This document shows, one piece after another, positions 50,607 to 54,487 of a stretch of 54,487 nucleotides of DNA (positions are counted from its first letter, which is position 1; every line of letters starts with the position of its first letter). This DNA is from Methanoculleus sp. (GTDB lineage: Archaea > Halobacteriota > Methanomicrobia > Methanomicrobiales > Methanoculleaceae). The notes beneath the pieces are model-generated. The model was not told the DNA's origin, made no database searches, and saw only the letters and a list, made by a program, of their open reading frames with translations. The stretch is taken from assembly GCA_030156625.1 (NCBI GenBank), contig JASGMC010000003.1:1-54487 (forward strand), given 5' to 3'. Made by a program: the position numbers and the translations under genes.

Positions 50607-51800
50607 CTACCCGCACCCGCCGCCCCGGCGGGGCTTCTGCTTCTCAAGCGCCGCGATGAGGTGCTCTGCGCCGGCAAACCCGAGCGTCCTCTGGCTGCCG
50701 TGCATCATGTCCAGGTGCTCGATCCCGAGCGACGCGGCGAGGGGCTTCTCGAGCATGCCGCCGAAGACCAGGTCGATCCGGCAGGCCTCGAGCTTCTCCC
50801 GGATCTCCTCCTGTTCGGGCTCGATCAGGATCTCGCATTCCGGGCCGGCCAGGTCCTTCAGCCGCTCCAGGGTGTCCGAGTCGAAGTCCACGACGATGAG
50901 TGACGGCGCAAGGCCGAGATCCGCGAGGAAAAAGGTCATGGAGATCGCCCGCGTCGGCCCGCTGACGATCGCCACCCGCCGGCCGGCGAGGACCTCGCGG
51001 CAGGCGCCGTCGGTGTCGGGGTCCTGCCCCGCGTAGCGGGGAAGCCCGAGGGACTCAGCGATGCGGTCGAGGAACCGGACGGTGGCGGCGTGCCCGACGG
51101 GGATGTCGGCGACGATGAACGGGGTGCCGCAGATCCGCTCGAGCGCCTCGGCGGCCTCCCTTCCGGCCGGTTCGCAGACGACGATGTTGAGCGCCGCAGA
51201 ACCCAGGCGCCTGAGGTCTTCGAGCGTTGCGTCGGCGGTAAGCGCCGCGTTGACCCGGAAGCCGACGAGATCGAGGATCCGCACGAGCTCCCGCAGGTCC
51301 GGCCCGCCCCGGAGAAGGCCTATCAGGTTGACGGACCGCTCTTCGACAACGCAGGGTCCCCGGACGAACTCCTCGACGAGCCGGCGGAGGGTCTCGCTGT
51401 AGCCCGTCCGGAAATCGCCCTCAAAACCCCCGGCTTCAATCCCGACGACCCGTGCGCCGGTCGAGGCGGCATTCACCGCGGCGGCGATATCCTCGCCGAT
51501 GATGCTCGAGACGCAGCAGGAGAGAACCGCGATGAGCTCGGGCCGCAGTTTCGCATCGAGTTCTTCGATGGCCTCCCTGAGTTTCTCCTCGGCGCCGAAG
51601 ACGACGTCGTGCTCGTCAAGGCACGTCGAGTAGATCTCGGACGGACGGTCGCCCCGCATCCCGAGGATGTAGTTGATGTGGTAGACGCAGCCTTTCGGCC
51701 CGTGCACGAGCACGACGCACCGTTTGATGGTCGCGAGCGCCTTTATCGCGCCGAAGAGTTTGCACGTCGCCCGGGGGATCTTCACTGCTCTGGCAGTCAT
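50607..51800 (-). CDS. cfbD: Ni-sirohydrochlorin a,c-diamide reductive cyclase, catalytic subunit
   Basis: The 397-residue protein is a nitrogenase component 1-like (NifD/BchN-type) enzyme. Cys residues in HGPKGCVYH, YSTCLDEHDVVFG and AVLSCCVSSIIGED are placed to hold an iron-sulfur cluster. With the NifH-like CfbC it carries out the six-electron reduction and ring closure giving 15,17-3-seco-F430 in coenzyme F430 synthesis, the cofactor of methyl-coenzyme M reductase. The nearby cfbB supports this over other nitrogenase-like functions. cfbC is not within the window. The C-terminus ends RRGGGCG, a small Gly/Cys tail. Confidence 0.9.
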   Translation of the reverse strand: MTARAVKIPRATCKLFGAIKALATIKRCVVLVHGPKGCVYHINYILGMRGDRPSEIYSTCLDEHDVVFGAEEKLREAIEELDAKLRPELIAVLSCCVSSIIGEDIAAAVNAASTGARVVGIEAGGFEGDFRTGYSETLRRLVEEFVRGPCVVEERSVNLIGLLRGGPDLRELVRILDLVGFRVNAALTADATLEDLRRLGSAALNIVVCEPAGREAAEALERICGTPFIVADIPVGHAATVRFLDRIAESLGLPRYAGQDPDTDGACREVLAGRRVAIVSGPTRAISMTFFLADLGLAPSLIVVDFDSDTLERLKDLAGPECEILIEPEQEEIREKLEACRIDLVFGGMLEKPLAASLGIEHLDMMHGSQRTLGFAGAEHLIAALEKQKPRRGGGCG

Positions 51801-51927
51801 CGTAAGGTATCCCTGGCTCCGGCCTCATACGGGCGGGAGCGATCACCCCGATCTTGCCCTGCATACTACTTATACGTCTGTGAAGGGCCGGAAAATGGTC
51901 GCGAAAAAAGGGAATCTGCCGTTTTTC

Positions 51928-52797
51928 TCACTCGTAGATCGGGCTTCCCTCTTTCTGGGTGACGGTCTTGAAGGCCGCCATCAGCTGCCGGGTGACGGGG
52001 CCGGGCTTGCCGTTCCCGATGATCCTGCCGTCGATCTCGCGGATCGGCGCGACTTCCGCCGCCGTCCCGGTGACGAAGACCTCGTCGGCTGCGTAGAGGT
52101 CGTAGTAGCCGAGGTTCCGCTCGAGGAGGGTGATGCCCATCGACTCCGCGATCTCGAGCACGACCTGGCGTGTGATGCCGCGCAGGTTGTTCAAGGTCGG
52201 CGGGGTGACGATGGCGCCGTTCTTGACGACGAAGATGTTGTCGCCCGACCCTTCGGAGATGTTGCCCTTGATGTCGAAGAAGATCGCTTCGTCCACGCCG
52301 CGGTAGTTCGCCTCGATCTTCGCGAGGATGTTGTTTAAGTAGTTGAGGCTTTTGACGTTCGGCGGCATGGCCTCCGGCGGGGTGCGCCTGACCGAGACGC
52401 AGACCGCCCGGAGGCCCTTCTCGTAGAGGTCGCCGTACATCGCGCCCCAGCTGACGGCGATGACGATGACGGTCGCTTTCTTGCACTTCCGGGGGTCGAG
52501 GCCGAGGTCGCCGACGCCCCTCGTCACGATCGGGCGGATGTAGGCGTCTTTTAGGTTGTTCCGCCGCAGGGTCTCCTTGATTGCCTCGGCAAACTCCTCC
52601 CGCGTGATCGGGACGGCAAGGTCGATCGTCTTCGCCGAGTCGTAGAGCCGCGCGAGATGCTCTTCAAGACGGAAGACCCTGCCGTTGTAGGCGCGTATCC
52701 CCTCGAAAACGCCGTCGCCGTAGAGGAGGCCGTGGTCGAAGACCGAGATCTTCGCCTCCTCTTCCGGGACGTACCTGCCGTCAAGGTAAATGATCAT
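51928..52797 (-). CDS. ilvE: Branched-chain amino acid aminotransferase
   Basis: The 289-residue class IV PLP enzyme has [57 protein letters not shown] with the PLP lysine, and [13 protein letters not shown], then [19 protein letters not shown]. It transfers the amino group to the 2-oxo acids of valine, leucine and isoleucine. ATG 52797 is the natural N-terminus; longer frames reach into the cfbB downstream region. No clear ribosome binding site is seen. It lies between cfbB and cfbD on the same strand but with gaps of about 175 and 127 bases, so it is likely a separate unit. Confidence 0.93.
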   Translation of the reverse strand: MIIYLDGRYVPEEEAKISVFDHGLLYGDGVFEGIRAYNGRVFRLEEHLARLYDSAKTIDLAVPITREEFAEAIKETLRRNNLKDAYIRPIVTRGVGDLGLDPRKCKKATVIVIAVSWGAMYGDLYEKGLRAVCVSVRRTPPEAMPPNVKSLNYLNNILAKIEANYRGVDEAIFFDIKGNISEGSGDNIFVVKNGAIVTPPTLNNLRGITRQVVLEIAESMGITLLERNLGYYDLYAADEVFVTGTAAEVAPIREIDGRIIGNGKPGPVTRQLMAAFKTVTQKEGSPIYE

Positions 52798-52972
52798 GTA
52801 GTCAGTGTAGTCCCGGTTTGTTTGTATGTTTTGCGTTTCGTGCGCCGGACGTCCTGCGGGGGGCCGGGACGGCATCGATCTCTGCACCGGTGCGCTCTCG
52901 AAGGTGAGGTTTACAGAATTTCCAGACACGGTCTGGGGATGATATTTCCGCAAAAATGTATTGCCCGGGCTC

Positions 52973-54337
52973 TCAGCCCCGGCAGCAGTCCACGAAGTGC
53001 GCGAGCATCCCTCTGCTCGCCACCGGGTGGAGGTGCGTATAACTCCCGAGTGTCCGGTCCCGCACCGCACCGTCGCACCCGTCCCGGATCCCGTTCCCCC
53101 GGCTCAGCCGGTAGGCGAAGCGGGTTTCCGGGGCGAGGCGGACGCTGCTGTAGTGGAACTCGTGCCCCTTGAACGCCGCCTCGCCCATGGGGCTCCCCGC
53201 CGCGCTCGTCCCCACGACGTAGCCGAGCATCCGGCGGGCCGGCATCCGGGTCTCGCCCGAAAATACCCCGGCGAGTTCGTAGCCCCTCTCCGTATCCGCG
53301 TCCATGAATCCCGGGGCGAGGACCATCCGGTCGGTGAGGTAGATGAGGCCCCCGCACTCCGCGTAGATGGGCGTGCCGTTCCGGGAGACCTCGCGGAGCC
53401 CCTCCCGCATCGCGGTGTTCGCCTCCAGTTCCGCACCGAAGAGCTCCGGGTAGCCGCCGCCGAGGATGTAGCCGTCGGCCTCCGGCAGGGTATCGTGGAT
53501 CGGTGAGAACGGGACCGCCTCCGCACCGCACGACGCGAGCACGTCGAAGAGGTCGGCATAGTAGAAGTTGAACCCCTCATCGAGCGCGACGCCGATCCGG
53601 ACGTCCGGATCGGGAGCCGCATACATGGAACTCTCCGCCGGCGGCTCGAGATCCGCTGCGAGCGCGAGCAGGGCGTCGAGGTCGACGTGCTCCCCTATCT
53701 TCTGCTTGATCACGTCGATCCGTTCCAGGAACTCCCCGTGTTCCTGCCCTTCCCGGTAGGGGACGAGTCCGAGGTGGCGCATCGCAAGCTCCATCTCCGC
53801 CGTCCGGGGGATGGTGCCGACGACCGGGATGCCGCAGTAGTGCTCGATCGCGCGGACCGCCTTCTCCCTGTGGCGGGTCCCGGTGACGTTGTTTAAGATG
53901 ACCCCCCGGATGTCGACGTCCGGGTCGAACGCCTGGAAGCCCTTCACGATCGCCGCCGCGCTCCGGGTGATGCTCCGGGCGTTGACGACCAGAACCACCG
54001 GGAGATTGAGTTGCTTTGCGATAGCGGCGGTGCTCCCGAGGTCGGTGAGCGCCTCCGCGCCCTCGAAGAGCCCCCGCACCCCCTCGACGACGGCGACATC
54101 CGCTCCCCGGCACCCGTGCGCAAAGACCGCCCGGACCTCGCCCGGGCTCATCACGTAGCCGTCCAGGTTCCGGCAGGGCCGGCCCGTCACCCCGGCGAGG
54201 TAGGACGGGTCGATATAGTCCATCCCCACTTTGAAGGTCTGGACGGTTCGGTCGGCCGAGAGGAGGGCCGAGAGCGCGAGGGTGATACTCGTCTTTCCGC
54301 TCCCGGAGCGGTCGCCGGCGACGAGGAAGGACTTCAT
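52973..54337 (-). CDS. cfbB: Ni-sirohydrochlorin a,c-diamide synthase
   Basis: The 454-residue protein has the CobB/CbiA layout: N-terminal P-loop synthetase ([45 protein letters not shown]) and a C-terminal class I glutamine amidotransferase domain ([12 protein letters not shown], the Cys in [11 protein letters not shown], and GHEFHYSS). It amidates the a and c side chains using ATP and glutamine. Homologues work in cobalamin (CbiA) or F430 (CfbB) synthesis; closeness to cfbD in a methanogen favours CfbB. ATG 54337 overlaps the stop of the upstream partial gene as ATGA. Confidence 0.88.
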   Translation of the reverse strand: MKSFLVAGDRSGSGKTSITLALSALLSADRTVQTFKVGMDYIDPSYLAGVTGRPCRNLDGYVMSPGEVRAVFAHGCRGADVAVVEGVRGLFEGAEALTDLGSTAAIAKQLNLPVVLVVNARSITRSAAAIVKGFQAFDPDVDIRGVILNNVTGTRHREKAVRAIEHYCGIPVVGTIPRTAEMELAMRHLGLVPYREGQEHGEFLERIDVIKQKIGEHVDLDALLALAADLEPPAESSMYAAPDPDVRIGVALDEGFNFYYADLFDVLASCGAEAVPFSPIHDTLPEADGYILGGGYPELFGAELEANTAMREGLREVSRNGTPIYAECGGLIYLTDRMVLAPGFMDADTERGYELAGVFSGETRMPARRMLGYVVGTSAAGSPMGEAAFKGHEFHYSSVRLAPETRFAYRLSRGNGIRDGCDGAVRDRTLGSYTHLHPVASRGMLAHFVDCCRG

Positions 54338-54487
54338 CGCATGCTCCGGAGAACCGCCCCGAACTCGCTTGCGACGATATCCCGGACCCCGAGGGTCTTC
54401 GGGTGCAGGTCGATCTCGACCATGACGTGCCGGTGCCCCATCTCCCGGAGCGGCTCCACCTGCCGGGGGCCGTTCGTGATCGAGAAG
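54334..54487 (-). CDS. 3' end of an unidentified gene upstream of cfbB (partial)
   Basis: The last 50 or so codons of a gene enter from the right edge: [47 protein letters not shown] and TGA. The stop overlaps the cfbB ATG, so it is an operon partner and may belong to the F430 pathway. The fragment is too short to name the family. Confidence 0.6.
   Translation of the reverse strand, partial: FSITNGPRQVEPLREMGHRHVMVEIDLHPKTLGVRDIVASEFGAVLRSMR

Overview
This window looks like chromosome of a high-GC methanogenic archaeon of the order Methanomicrobiales, most like Methanoculleus. Evidence: two coenzyme F430 genes (cfbB, cfbD) at the right end; archaeal diphthine synthase, a NusA-like two-KH protein, paired archaeal PolX proteins and an archaeal DNA ligase; TATA boxes about 27 bases before several starts with no ribosome binding site (leaderless mRNAs); and ATGA/GTGA overlaps inside operons. 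Genus is inference; no rRNA is present.

Layout. 1-9.5 kb: edge repeat, a cis-prenyltransferase-like gene coupled to a PolX/PHP protein whose polymerase site is eroded, a SnoaL-like pseudogene, an iron operon (DtxR-FeoA regulator plus FeoB), diphthine synthase with a duplicated DUF357 protein, a flippase-like membrane protein, a DUF151 nuclease, hisE and nusA-like. 9.5-19 kb: a PAS sensor kinase without phospho-acceptor His, DUF432-MscS, MBL hydrolase, SIMPL protein, and a three-gene signalling operon (HTH-FHA, membrane Ser/Thr kinase, potassium channel), then two 90-residue paralogues. 19-26 kb: P5C dehydrogenase plus class III aminotransferase, DNA ligase plus intact PolX, FKBP isomerase, frameshifted FkbM methyltransferase. 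27-44 kb: TreT-like glycosyltransferase, a 600-base non-coding stretch, DEAD-box helicase, UDG-like protein, Hsp20, lipoprotein, DUF3307 and SatD with a clear operator, ilvB, two TolB-like surface proteins, PsiE/DUF308 membrane proteins.

44-50.4 kb is an accessory island. An intact tRNA-Glu gene (50367-50439, minus) points its 3' end into it, and a degenerate 3' half of the same tRNA lies in the same orientation at 44055-44108, the geometry left by tRNA-targeted integration. Between them are two nucleotidyltransferase genes whose HEPN partners are both broken, two further HepT (DUF86) remnants, a truncated isoprenylcysteine methyltransferase remnant, two copies of a ~305-base non-coding repeat, an unrecognised 192-residue protein, a winged-helix protein running on into the repeat, and an AT-rich NYN-domain gene. 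No integrase is visible. Housekeeping resumes with cfbD, ilvE and cfbB.

Caution: several broken genes differ from an open frame by one base in a short homopolymer, so some may be sequencing errors; the in-frame stop codons are not explained that way.
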